This document shows positions 44,905 to 54,059 of a DNA stretch of 64,000 bases, piece by piece. Origin of the DNA: Pseudomonas neustonica (lineage in GTDB: Bacteria > Pseudomonadota > Gammaproteobacteria > Pseudomonadales > Pseudomonadaceae); contig NZ_RKKU01000017.1 of NCBI RefSeq assembly GCF_003797945.1, positions 24,057 through 88,056 on the forward strand. Direction: 5' to 3'. The notes beneath the pieces were generated by a model that saw nothing but the letters and a program-made list of their open reading frames with translations, ran no database searches and was not told the origin of the DNA. Both the position numbers and the translations under genes were made by a program. The first letter of the stretch is position 1. Each line of letters opens with the position of its first letter.

Positions 44905-46275
44905 TTAACGGATGCCTGAAGAGCGCAGGGCCGCCGGGGTAAAGGAGTTGTAGTTCGGCTGGAAATCATACTGAGGCGCAGATTGCTCCTCGGTGTACAT
45001 ACCCAGCGCGATATAACGACCCGCCAACAGGTCATACAGGGTCTCGATCGCATAGCCTGGAATCTTCTGCTGGTAGTTAAAGCCGACGTGGCCTTCACCT
45101 ACGCGCCACAGTGTGCCGCGACCATCGTAGTGATCGGCCAAGGTGATCAACCAGGAGTCTTCATCAACAAAGAAGTTACGCTGCGCGTAGATATGGCGCT
45201 GGCCTGCCTTCACGTTGCCCTGTACTTCCCAAACGCGGTGCAACTCGAAACGCGTGTAGTCGGGGTTGATGTGGCCCGCCTGCAAAACGTCTTCGTATTT
45301 GACACCCGGCTCGCTCAGCTTGCCGCTGTTGTAAGGAATGTAGATTTCTTTCTTGCCAACCAACTCCCAGTCGTAACGGTCAGGAGCACCGTTGTACATG
45401 GCGAAGTTGTCAGATGTACGCATGCCGTCAGACGCGGTACCTGGGCCGTCGTAGGCAACCTGGGGAGCGCGACGAACGCGACGCTGACCAGCATTATAAA
45501 CCCACGCCATGCGCGGCTCTTTCAACTGATCCAGGGTGTCGTGGACCAAGAGTACGTTACCGGCCAAACGAGCTGGCGCGTTCACGCGCTGTTTGAAGAA
45601 CAGCAGGGTATTGGGCATGGTGGACTCGTCAATATCGTCCATCAGCTGCGGATAACCTGCTTCTTCTTCCATCTTGATCAGCGTGTAAGAACCGTTGGTT
45701 TGCGGCATAGCCTGCATGTACCAACGCTTGATGTTCACGCGGTAGCGCGTGTTGTGGTTCCACACCACTTCTGCACCCGACTTGGGAACCGGGAAGGCAA
45801 AGGTACCGTGCGCGAAGTTGGAAATACCGTCGCCACCGTTAACCAGCCTGGCCTGACCGGCAGTCTGCTTGACCTGGTCATACACAGACTGTGGGTAGCC
45901 CACAGTACGCTGGGTCTGGTAAACCGGCATCTTGTAGGTTTCTGGATAGCGCTCAAACAAGGCAATCTGACCCGGGGTCAGGTTGTCCTTGTATTGCTGA
46001 TAGTTCTGCGCCGTAATCACGAACTCGGGCTGCTCGTTCCTGAACGGGTTTTCCAGAAAGTTGTTTTCCAGCTGTTTGCCAGCGTCAGTACCCAGACCAC
46101 CAGTCCACTCGGGAATAGTACCCGCAGCATTACCGGCTTTCTCTGCGCCGATTGGCGTCAATGTAGTGCCCAGTGAGTCGATTTCGGATTGGGTCAGGCT
46201 TTGTGCCATGACACCAGAGGCCAGAAGGCTCAAAGCCAAACCGCCTGCACCCAATAGAGTTTTTTGCATACGCAT
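44905..46275 (-). CDS. DUF1329 family secreted protein, copy 2
   Basis: This is a paralogue of the protein at 40237, with the same 456-residue length and an identical signal peptide. Differences lie mainly in the N-terminal third and near the C terminus. Like copy 1 it should be exported and has the DUF1329 LolA/LolB-like fold. It lies 25 bases downstream of the second DUF1302 gene and ends in its own terminator. Two such close copies in one locus suggest a recent duplication with the possibility of different substrates. Confidence 0.85.
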   Translation of the reverse strand: MRMQKTLLGAGGLALSLLASGVMAQSLTQSEIDSLGTTLTPIGAEKAGNAAGTIPEWTGGLGTDAGKQLENNFLENPFRNEQPEFVITAQNYQQYKDNLTPGQIALFERYPETYKMPVYQTQRTVGYPQSVYDQVKQTAGQARLVNGGDGISNFAHGTFAFPVPKSGAEVVWNHNTRYRVNIKRWYMQAMPQTNGSYTLIKMEEEAGYPQLMDDIDESTMPNTLLFFKQRVNAPARLAGNVLLVHDTLDQLKEPRMAWVYNAGQRRVRRAPQVAYDGPGTASDGMRTSDNFAMYNGAPDRYDWELVGKKEIYIPYNSGKLSEPGVKYEDVLQAGHINPDYTRFELHRVWEVQGNVKAGQRHIYAQRNFFVDEDSWLITLADHYDGRGTLWRVGEGHVGFNYQQKIPGYAIETLYDLLAGRYIALGMYTEEQSAPQYDFQPNYNSFTPAALRSSGIR

Positions 46276-46300
46276 CTTATTATTTCTCCTGTGATCGGTC

Positions 46301-48121
46301 TTAGAAACTTACGCTGAAGCTGGCGGCCAAGAAGTCGCGATCAACGTTGGTGTTGTATTTACCGTCAAAGAAGTCGGTGTAGCTCAAGCTGGCAGCGTAT
46401 TTGTTACCGTAGTCAGCATTGATACCTACACTGATGGACTTGGCATCTTCGGTGAAGTTAGGGCCGTAACCCTCAACATCGTGAGTCCACGCCAGGTTTG
46501 GGCTCAGGTTGATGCCCGCGATGACGTTGGCGTAATCCAATGAGGCTCGCATACGATAGCCATAGGACCAGTCGGTATAGAAGCCGTCGTTTTCACACCA
46601 GCTAGCTGCGTTTGGCGAACGACCGGCAGCGGCCGTACCTTCGTTGGACGCACACTGACCTGCGCCGACAACGGCTCCCCCGGGGGAGGCCAGACCTTCA
46701 TCACCATTGTACGGGCTCTGACCGAACAGAGAATCACGCCCGAACTTCACATCGCCCAATCCGCCGATGTAGTTCACACCAGCCTCACCAACCAATGAAA
46801 GACGGCTTGCACCCAAAACGCGATCAAAAAACTGAATGGCGGTTACCTGCGCCTGCCAAAACTCCTTACGCTCATAACCTGAGATTTCAGTCCCAGCTGG
46901 CACGTTTGCGAAATCACGATGGGTATTGTCAGCCCCCAACTGCAGTGCAGTACGACTCATATCACCAGTATTGATTTGCATTGGCATGTTAGGCCGATAA
47001 CTGATCTCACCGCCGACCGAGGCACCAGCGACACTGGTCTGGAAGCTCATGCCGTACAACCGGATATCTTCGGGGTACTCAAAAAAGTAACCGGCACCAC
47101 CCAGCAGTCCGTCTATACCGACAGTGGGAGCAGCAGCACCGCCAGTCGCAGCAAACTTCCCGGCTTTGCTAGAGTAAATCGGAGTACGGCTGTGATAGTT
47201 CATGGCATAGAAACCAAACTCCGAGTCATTCAGCTCTGGAGCAAAATAACGGAATGCCACACCGAACTGACCGTCATCACTAGCATCGCGATCCTTTTCG
47301 CTACGAACGATAGCAGTGAAGTTGGGTTGCTCGCCCTGAGGGAAGTCTGTGCCACTGAAAACCAACCGATCAGTACAACCTTTGGCCAACGTATCTGAAC
47401 CGAAGAAAGTGCCGCAGTTGTCCAGTACAGTCGGAGCCCACTTGAGCTGATAAAATGCTTCCATACTCAGGTTTTCAGTGAGTCCCTGAGACAGATAAAG
47501 CATTTCAACCGGCAACAAGCCTTCTTTAATCTCGGCACCTGGACGACGCAGCGCGGCAACGTCGATCGGATTGATGGAGTTGATTGAATTCTGAATAAAG
47601 GTCGATTCCCCCCAGCTTACAACTTGACGCCCCAAGCGGACGTTACCTGGGTTATTGCCGATGAAGTAGTTGTGGTAGACGAACGCATCCAGCAGAGCGA
47701 CGCCTGAGCCTTTTTGCAAAGGATCTCGGCCGGAGTCATCGATATCATAGAAACGCTGGCTGCCGTCTTTGGTTTCGAAGTCGTACCAGTATTTGCCGCG
47801 TACAAAGGCACCAGAATCGCCATAGCGCAATTCCAAATCGTGTACACCACGGAAAATCTTGGAGAATACATCGCCCGCTTCATAATTCTGACGACCATCA
47901 TCACTGGTACGAGCGGCGGCTTCACCGCCATTATTTACAGAGATGAAGCGCTTGTCTGCGCCCTGGGTAGACATACTGGCGCCGATGGACAGCTGCGAGT
48001 CGAATTGACCCTCTACTTCACCAAGATAGAAATTAGCTGCGTTAGCAGAACCCGAAAAACTGGCTAGGCCGATTGCCAAGGGCAATGAGGCCAACGACCA
48101 GCAATGCATTTTTTTTGTCAT
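46301..48121 (-). CDS. DUF1302 outer-membrane barrel-like protein, copy 2
   Basis: The 606-residue product has a signal peptide (ending A-N-A near residue 28), a barrel-like body and a C-terminal Phe. I start it at 48121 (MTKKMHCW), the start that aligns with copy 1, and not at the 43-codon longer in-frame ATG. It is about 20 residues longer than copy 1; the extra residues are in Gly/Ala-rich loops near residues 335 and 500, likely surface loops. It heads the operon with DUF1329 copy 2. Confidence 0.85.
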   Translation of the reverse strand: MTKKMHCWSLASLPLAIGLASFSGSANAANFYLGEVEGQFDSQLSIGASMSTQGADKRFISVNNGGEAAARTSDDGRQNYEAGDVFSKIFRGVHDLELRYGDSGAFVRGKYWYDFETKDGSQRFYDIDDSGRDPLQKGSGVALLDAFVYHNYFIGNNPGNVRLGRQVVSWGESTFIQNSINSINPIDVAALRRPGAEIKEGLLPVEMLYLSQGLTENLSMEAFYQLKWAPTVLDNCGTFFGSDTLAKGCTDRLVFSGTDFPQGEQPNFTAIVRSEKDRDASDDGQFGVAFRYFAPELNDSEFGFYAMNYHSRTPIYSSKAGKFAATGGAAAPTVGIDGLLGGAGYFFEYPEDIRLYGMSFQTSVAGASVGGEISYRPNMPMQINTGDMSRTALQLGADNTHRDFANVPAGTEISGYERKEFWQAQVTAIQFFDRVLGASRLSLVGEAGVNYIGGLGDVKFGRDSLFGQSPYNGDEGLASPGGAVVGAGQCASNEGTAAAGRSPNAASWCENDGFYTDWSYGYRMRASLDYANVIAGINLSPNLAWTHDVEGYGPNFTEDAKSISVGINADYGNKYAASLSYTDFFDGKYNTNVDRDFLAASFSVSF

Positions 48122-48612
48122 TGTGCTGCTCCGTTTGGGTGACATGAAACCGTGTTTCAAAAGGACACGTTCAGGACAAACGCAGTCTGTCACGAGGCCG
48201 ACACAAATAACCTGCCCATACCGGCCAATATATTTGTCCTGGCAGGACATTCATGAAATGAATCAGCACTATAGCTAGCAATAAAAAGACCTGAATCAGC
48301 CTCTAATCGCCAGAAAAAGAAGAAGCTCATCAACAACGACAGCTAGCCTTGCAGAGGCTCTGGAAAGCATGACCTGGATAAAAAATGCAGCGTTTACAAA
48401 AAATTAAATAATTATCATCAAGATTTCCGCCCCAGCTAAAACAAGCTCAGGTGACGGCCATCAACGGCTAGGAGGGCTTCTCACATTACTTGTAACAAGA
48501 TTCTGCTGTGCGAAACAAAATTTCAGGCTTTTACCCATTTTTTTTATCGTTATAATCCACCAATAAGACAAACAACAATTTTGTCACCTAACAAAAGCAA
48601 AAACAGGCAGGG
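48122..48612. other. Intergenic control region of module 2
   Basis: These 491 bases between the second DUF1302 gene and the second AraC gene contain no credible coding sequence. They hold the conserved AGTCTGTCACGAG block (48184-48196), the inverted repeat at 48249-48263, and several GGACA/TGTCC half-sites between 48160 and 48250. The right half is AT-rich and probably carries the araC promoter. Confidence 0.6.
48249..48263. promoter_or_regulatory. Inverted repeat shared by both DUF1302/DUF1329 modules
   Basis: ATTCAT-GAA-ATGAAT (48249-48263) matches ATTCAT-GCA-ATGAAT at 43524-43538. Each lies about 130 bases before the DUF1302 start and 52 bases from the AGTCTGTCACGAG block. Conservation in otherwise diverged DNA supports a binding site. 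Confidence 0.6.
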
Positions 48613-49659
48613 ATGATGTTCGAGCAGTCGAGTTCACACTCCTTTTTTCGTGTTCGTGAAAGTGCATTCTGGGCCACCGCAGTCGAGCAAACGCTTCGGC
48701 AATACGACCTGTCGCTGCGCGACTCCAGCGTGGCTGGCTGCCTGTTCAGCGATCAGTTTGAAGCAGAGGGGTTCATCGATCAGCCATTTTGCTCACTGGT
48801 GTGGAGTGAGGCCGCTCGTATCAGCGATGACCCGCTGCTGGGCTTGCGCATGCATCGGGTATTCAGCCCTACCGCCTTCAACACCCTGGCCTTAGCGGCA
48901 TCAGCCTCACCGTCTATTCAGGACGCGTTAAATATCCTTACGCGCTACTTCCCGATTGTCAGCACACAACTGAACTTGCAGGTCGATACGCAGGAAGAAT
49001 CAGTGCACCTGTTGCTCAAGCCCATCGGGGATACTCACCCTCAGCACATGGCGTCTATTGTCGGCTACCTGGCTCGCTACTTCACCCGCATTGACCTCGA
49101 CGCAGACGGCCTTTTATATGCTATCGAGCTGGCAGACCATCACGACTTACACGCAGAAAGTTGCCAGCGCTTGTTGAAAAATCAGCAAGTAAGGTTCGCT
49201 AACCGCTATTCGCTGTCGCTCAAGCGCAGCCTGCTGGATAAGTCCTTGCCTACTGCATCGACGCTACTGCTACCCAAGCTGACCGACATACTCCAGCATA
49301 TGCTGGCCACCTTGCCGAGCAGTACGCTATCGGAGCAGGTAAAAAGACGCATACATCTGCTGTTGGGGTCTGGCGACATTAGCGCTGAACGGGTAGCCGG
49401 GCCGATGAATATCAGCCAGCGTCACCTGCGGCGCAAGCTGAGCCAGGAAGGTACGTCTTATGAGCAACTAGCGGATGAGGTTCGCCGTGAAGCGGCGCTG
49501 CGTATGATTACTGACGGCCAACTCTCGCTCACCAGCATTGCCTACGAGCTAGGATTCCTGGACCCAAGCAGCTTTACCCGCGCCTTTCGCCGCTGGACCG
49601 ATATGAGCCCTACTGGCTATCGCCGCCAGCTCGGCAAAAAAGACAGCCCCTCCCGCTAA
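48613..49659 (+). CDS. AraC family regulator of module 2
   Basis: The 348-residue regulator has the same layout as the protein at 43664: an N-terminal ligand-binding domain (about 15-215) and a C-terminal AraC helix-turn-helix pair (MNISQRHLRRKLSQ, AYELGFLDPSSFTRAFRRWTD). The DNA-binding half is much better conserved between the two than the ligand-binding half. It probably acts on the divergent DUF1302/DUF1329 operon. An ATG at the next codon is an equally good start. Confidence 0.87.
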   Translation: MMFEQSSSHSFFRVRESAFWATAVEQTLRQYDLSLRDSSVAGCLFSDQFEAEGFIDQPFCSLVWSEAARISDDPLLGLRMHRVFSPTAFNTLALAASASPSIQDALNILTRYFPIVSTQLNLQVDTQEESVHLLLKPIGDTHPQHMASIVGYLARYFTRIDLDADGLLYAIELADHHDLHAESCQRLLKNQQVRFANRYSLSLKRSLLDKSLPTASTLLLPKLTDILQHMLATLPSSTLSEQVKRRIHLLLGSGDISAERVAGPMNISQRHLRRKLSQEGTSYEQLADEVRREAALRMITDGQLSLTSIAYELGFLDPSSFTRAFRRWTDMSPTGYRRQLGKKDSPSR

Positions 49660-49682
49660 AGCACGGCAGGGGCAAGGCCACC

Positions 49683-50528
49683 CTACTCCGGTTTAATAAA
49701 GAGCAAGGTCATGCGGTCGCTTTCACCGATAGCCAGGTAGCGTGCCCGATCCTTGTCACCCAAACGCAGCGTGGGCGGCAGGGTCCAGACCCCCTCTGGA
49801 TGATCCTTGGTATCCTGCACGTTCTGATTGACCGGACTGATCGAAATCATCTCAAAGCCCGCGGCCTCAGCCAGCTCACGCACCTTGGCCTGGGTCACGT
49901 AGCCGGTTTTGATCATGTCCTCCAGACTGGTACCGGCCCTGGCCTGATGTTCAACCACGCCCAACATGCCGCCCGGCTTGAGCGCGGCATAAAACTTATC
50001 GAATACCTGAGCCGCTTTATCGTCACCAGCGGCCAACCAGTTATGCACATTGCGGAAGGTCAGCACGCGATCTGCACTGCCCGGCTCGGCCAGCGGCAGC
50101 TGCGGATCATAATTAAGCGTGGAGAGTTCGACCTTGTCATACCATTGCGGATCTTCAGCCAGCTTGGCTGCAAAGTCGGCACGTGACCGGCGGAAAAACG
50201 CCACGTCGGACTCAGGATCAAAATGCGCCGCAATCAACTTGCCTTCATCGCGCAGCAGTGGCGCGAGTATCTCGGTGTACCAGCCAGCGCCCGGCCATAC
50301 TTCAATCACGGTCTGCCCGGGCGTAATGCCAAAGAAAGCCAGCGTGTGCTGCGGGTTGCGGTAGGCATCACGCATCACATTGGTAATACCTCGCGAGGTA
50401 CTAGCAACCGCGTCACCGAGCGCTTGCTGCTGCGCCTGAGTAATCTGTGGGGGCGAGACTGCATCCTGAGCCAGCACAGCGCCGGATAGAAATAACGCAC
50501 TGGCGGCAACCAATAGCCGATTCATCAA
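49683..50528 (-). CDS. SAM-dependent methyltransferase-like protein with signal peptide
   Basis: The 281-residue product has a clear signal peptide (to residue 21, ending V-L-A) and then a class I methyltransferase pattern: VIEVWPGAGWYTEILAPLL near residue 75 and DRVLTFRNVHNW, with a late GVWTLPP segment. It resembles the COG4798 predicted methyltransferases, which are often predicted to be exported. SAM is not expected in the periplasm, so its activity is in doubt. It is not ArsM-like: the Cys set of arsenite methyltransferases is absent. Confidence 0.8.
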   Translation of the reverse strand: MMNRLLVAASALFLSGAVLAQDAVSPPQITQAQQQALGDAVASTSRGITNVMRDAYRNPQHTLAFFGITPGQTVIEVWPGAGWYTEILAPLLRDEGKLIAAHFDPESDVAFFRRSRADFAAKLAEDPQWYDKVELSTLNYDPQLPLAEPGSADRVLTFRNVHNWLAAGDDKAAQVFDKFYAALKPGGMLGVVEHQARAGTSLEDMIKTGYVTQAKVRELAEAAGFEMISISPVNQNVQDTKDHPEGVWTLPPTLRLGDKDRARYLAIGESDRMTLLFIKPE

Positions 50529-50719
50529 ACCACTCCTTTAATGATGTCTAACTGAAACTTAACAATACACCAGCAAGAGACAAGCCCGTAAACGTGGGCA
50601 ACCTGGTCTTGTGACACGACCTCACTGAAATGGTGCCAAGCTAAAAGATGGTGATCTTGTAACAAAGCAGGCGGCCAATGCTCTATTCTTCATATAGTTA
50701 TCGTTATGAGGAGCACTCT

Positions 50720-51682
50720 GTGCTGGATACCCTGCCCCTATTGAACCGTCTCGACTTTCCGCCGATCAAGCGGCGCGCATTCGATACCCTGCAAGTGAAC
50801 CTGACCTATGAGTGCAACCAGCGCTGCCTGCATTGTCATGTAAATGCCGGTCCGACCCGGACCGAGGCGATGACTGACGAGGTGATTGAAGACCTGTACC
50901 GCGTGCTCGACGCCCACTCGGTGCAAACGCTCGATCTGACCGGCGGCGCGCCCGAGATGCACCCGCGGTTTCGCGACATTGTGCGCCACGCTCGCACCGA
51001 AGGGATCGAGGTTATCGACCGCTGTAACCTGACCATTCTGTCCGAGCCGGGCTACGAAGACCTGGCCGCCTTTCTGGCGGAAAATCGTGTCAGCGTTTCA
51101 GCCTCGCTGCCCTGCTACTCGCGCGACAACGTAGACCAGCAGCGCGGCGACGGCGTATTTGAGCGCAGCATACAAGGTCTGTTACAGCTCAACCGGCTCG
51201 GCTACGGCGCACCAGACAGCGGCCTCGAACTCAACCTGGTTTACAACCCGCAAGGGCCCAGCCTGCCACCACCGCAGGCAGCGCTGCAGGCCGATTACAA
51301 ATCGCACCTGAGCGAAGACTTCGGCATTGTATTCAGTCAGCTGTTCACCATTACCAATCAACCTATTGCGCGCTTTGGCAGTACGCTGGCCAGCCGAGGC
51401 CAGTTCAACGACTATATGCAGTTGCTGCGCGATAACTTCAGCGCGCAGAATCTGCCAGGGCTGATGTGCCGCAATACCATCAGCGTCGACTGGCGCGGTT
51501 ACCTGTACGACTGCGATTTCAACCAGATGCTGGATTTGCCGCTGCCGCTAATTGCCAGTGATCGCCCGCACCTGAGCCAATTGGCAGAGCAAACACTGGA
51601 AGACAATCCTATCGCCACCCGCGACCATTGCTTTGCCTGCACCGCAGGGCAAGGCTCCAGTTGCGGCGGCGTTATCAGCTAA
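50720..51682 (+). CDS. arsS: ArsS-like arsenosugar biosynthesis radical SAM protein
   Basis: The 320-residue protein carries the radical SAM triad C-x3-C-x2-C (CNQRCLHC, Cys32, 36, 39) after LDTLQVNLTYE, and the GGAPEMHP segment. It ends with a Cys-rich DUF3641-like region (CDFNQMLDLP, CFACTAGQGSSCGG), as in ArsS. ArsS in cyanobacteria transfers a 5-deoxyadenosyl group to dimethylarsinous acid. I favour the GTG start at 50720, which has GAGGAG 6 bases before it, over an ATG at 50678. It is the first gene of a seven-kilobase operon of arsenosugar-type genes. The true substrate here is unproven. Confidence 0.85.
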   Translation: MLDTLPLLNRLDFPPIKRRAFDTLQVNLTYECNQRCLHCHVNAGPTRTEAMTDEVIEDLYRVLDAHSVQTLDLTGGAPEMHPRFRDIVRHARTEGIEVIDRCNLTILSEPGYEDLAAFLAENRVSVSASLPCYSRDNVDQQRGDGVFERSIQGLLQLNRLGYGAPDSGLELNLVYNPQGPSLPPPQAALQADYKSHLSEDFGIVFSQLFTITNQPIARFGSTLASRGQFNDYMQLLRDNFSAQNLPGLMCRNTISVDWRGYLYDCDFNQMLDLPLPLIASDRPHLSQLAEQTLEDNPIATRDHCFACTAGQGSSCGGVIS

Positions 51683-51720
51683 CTACTTTCTCTAACTCAA
51701 GAACTAACAGGAACCACTGC

Positions 51721-53097
51721 ATGGCCATCAGCGGTATGACCGGCATCTTCTTCTGGGGCTTTCTCATTGCCTACGGCGTCATCATGTACGCCCTATCGCC
51801 ACGCAGCGTCACCCTGGGTGGCTTCTTTAATGGCGAAGACAGTGACGGCCGCCCAGCGTCGCCACTGTTGCTGACTATCAGCATCTTCATCAGCTGGATC
51901 TTTGCCAAGTCGGTTACCAACGCGGCGAATTTGGGGGCCGAATTTGGTCTGGTTGGCGGCTTGGCCTACGCCACCTATTGGCTATCAATTCCACTGTGTG
52001 GCTACGTTATTTATCGTCTGCGGCGCAAATTTGGCGCCACCAGCATGGTCAGTTTCCTGACCAGCAATTACGGTCGAGGCGCGGCACTGGCGTTTTCTGC
52101 AGCTATCCTTATCCGCCTGTTCAACGAAGTGTGGAGCAACACCGCAGTCGTTGGTGGCTACTATGGGGATAGCGGCAGCACGCCCTTTATTCTTGCTGCG
52201 CTACTCTTTACCGCCGTTACCCTGGCCTATAGCCTGCGCGGCGGTCTGCGCAGCTCGATCCTGACCGATGCCGCCCAAGCGGCGATTTTTATCGTCGCAT
52301 TGGTCTGGGTATTGGGCCTGGTGCTGCCCAACCACTCGGTCGCAGAACTGCGCAGCACTAGCAGTTGGGCAATGAACGCTGGCGTAGACCTTTTTCTGGT
52401 CGCTTGCCTGCAGCTGTTCAGTTACCCCTTCCATGATCCGGTACTGACTGATCGCGGCTTTATCAGCGAAGAGAAATCCATGCTGCGCGCCTTCACCTTG
52501 GCTGGCGTGCTGGGTTTTGTCGCGATTCTGGCCTTCAGCCTGATCGGTGTACACGCCAGCCTCAGCGGGATCGAAGCCTCAGGCAACGTGCCGGCCGCGC
52601 TGGCCAAGACCATGGGCATAGGCGCGCTGATCGTGATGACCCTGGTGATGATCTCCGCTGCTGGCTCCACTCTGGACTCGACCTTCTCCAGCCTGGCGCG
52701 CCTGACCGGCCGCGAACTGCCCGCCTTGGCAGGTCGTAATTTAGGCCAAAAAGCCATCGCCGTAGGCATGCTTGCCATGCTGATCTTTGCGGTACTAGGC
52801 AACTTGCCCATGCTGGCGGGTACCGACATTCTCAAGGCGACCACCATTAGCGGCACCATGGTGATTGGCCTGGCACCGGTGTTCCTGTTGCACGGGCTGG
52901 TTCGCCCTACCGCACTGGGCTTTCACCTGAGCTTCTGGTGCGGCCTGCTGCTGGGCGTAGGGCTGACGCTCAACTGGATACCTGCCAGCTGGGCTATCGG
53001 CGATGGACGCTATGCGCTGCTGCTGGGCGTTAACCTCTACGGTCTGATCTTGTGCACCGCAGCCTACCTGCTTTGCGGCCTGCGGAGAACAGCATGA
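51721..53097 (+). CDS. Sodium:solute symporter family transporter
   Basis: The 458-residue membrane protein has about 13 hydrophobic segments and SSS-type features: SIFISWIFAKSV, the GGLRSSILTDAAQAAIF segment and VMISAAGSTLDSTFSSL. It starts at 51721 after AACAGGAAC, 38 bases behind arsS. It overlaps the next gene by four bases (ATGA). Position suggests import or export of a precursor or product of the arsenosugar-like pathway; the substrate is unknown. Confidence 0.8.
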   Translation: MAISGMTGIFFWGFLIAYGVIMYALSPRSVTLGGFFNGEDSDGRPASPLLLTISIFISWIFAKSVTNAANLGAEFGLVGGLAYATYWLSIPLCGYVIYRLRRKFGATSMVSFLTSNYGRGAALAFSAAILIRLFNEVWSNTAVVGGYYGDSGSTPFILAALLFTAVTLAYSLRGGLRSSILTDAAQAAIFIVALVWVLGLVLPNHSVAELRSTSSWAMNAGVDLFLVACLQLFSYPFHDPVLTDRGFISEEKSMLRAFTLAGVLGFVAILAFSLIGVHASLSGIEASGNVPAALAKTMGIGALIVMTLVMISAAGSTLDSTFSSLARLTGRELPALAGRNLGQKAIAVGMLAMLIFAVLGNLPMLAGTDILKATTISGTMVIGLAPVFLLHGLVRPTALGFHLSFWCGLLLGVGLTLNWIPASWAIGDGRYALLLGVNLYGLILCTAAYLLCGLRRTA

Positions 53098-54059
53098 CAC
53101 CCGGACGCAGCTGCCCGCTTGACTATCAGCTACCCGCAGACAGCTTTGCCGGTACAAGCCTGTTTAGCTGCGACAGTCTTTACGTGGTCGGCGGGCTCTA
53201 TGGCAATGAGCAGGCACTGGCGGCACTACAGCGGCGACTACTGCGTGAACCCGAAGCCCGCGTAGTGTTCAACGGCGACGCGCACTGGTTTGATTGTGAG
53301 CCCGAGGTGTTCCGCCGAATCGAAGCACAAATTGCACAGTACAGCCTACTGCGTGGCAACGTTGAGACCGAGCTGGGTCGCCAGGAGAATTCAGCACACG
53401 GCTGTGGCTGCGCCTACCCTGACGATGTACCGGAGCAGACGGTGAACTGGTCAAACGCCATCCACCAACAGCTCAGCAGCTGCGTAGCGCAACTGCCTGG
53501 CATGGCCAGCGCTTTGGCTGGCCGCGCAGCCACGGCCGTGGTTGAGGTTGCTGGCCAGCGCGTCGCCATCACCCACGGCGATGAACAGTCACTTGCCGGC
53601 TGGCACTGCGACCGCTCAGCGCTGCGCAGCCCCGAGCGCCAGCAGCAGTTGGGCGACTGGTGTGAGCGCAACCGCATCAGCGTGCTAGCCACCAGTCATA
53701 CCTGCTCTGCAGGGGCGCTGGCAACCGAGCACTGGGCGGTAATCAACAACGGCGCCGCCGGTCTGCCCAACTTCAACAATGGCTGCTATGGTCTGGTCAC
53801 GCGGATAGCCGCGCAACCTAGTCTAGCCGCACTGTATCGCGCAAAAATCGGCAATCTGTACGTCGAGGCGTTGCCCCTGAACTACGATCAGCAAGCGTTT
53901 ATCACCGCCTTTGATCAGGCTTGGCCAGAGGGTAGTGCTGCCGCACTGTCCTACCGCACACGTATTACCCAAGGTTGCGATGAGCAACCACAGGACGCCC
54001 TAATCGAGGGCTTCGCCCTTGCCAGTACCCTATGCGCCCTGGAGGCCCATTTCGTATGA
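53094..54059 (+). CDS. Metallophosphoesterase-like protein with degenerate metal site
   Basis: The 321-residue protein follows the calcineurin-like phosphoesterase pattern, with VVFNGDAHWF (GD motif), RGNVE (GN motif), AITHGDEQ and a late SHTC. However, the first block reads VVGGLYGNEQAL where active members have D-I-H-G-N, so the first Asp and His ligands are missing. It is coupled to the symporter gene in front and to the flavoprotein gene behind by ATGA overlaps. It may be inactive, bind one metal, or have a changed role in the operon. Confidence 0.75.
   Translation: MTPGRSCPLDYQLPADSFAGTSLFSCDSLYVVGGLYGNEQALAALQRRLLREPEARVVFNGDAHWFDCEPEVFRRIEAQIAQYSLLRGNVETELGRQENSAHGCGCAYPDDVPEQTVNWSNAIHQQLSSCVAQLPGMASALAGRAATAVVEVAGQRVAITHGDEQSLAGWHCDRSALRSPERQQQLGDWCERNRISVLATSHTCSAGALATEHWAVINNGAAGLPNFNNGCYGLVTRIAAQPSLAALYRAKIGNLYVEALPLNYDQQAFITAFDQAWPEGSAAALSYRTRITQGCDEQPQDALIEGFALASTLCALEAHFV

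Noticed and set aside
49683..50528. Candidate ArsM for the arsS operon
   Set aside because: It lacks the conserved Cys residues of arsenite methyltransferases and has an export signal.
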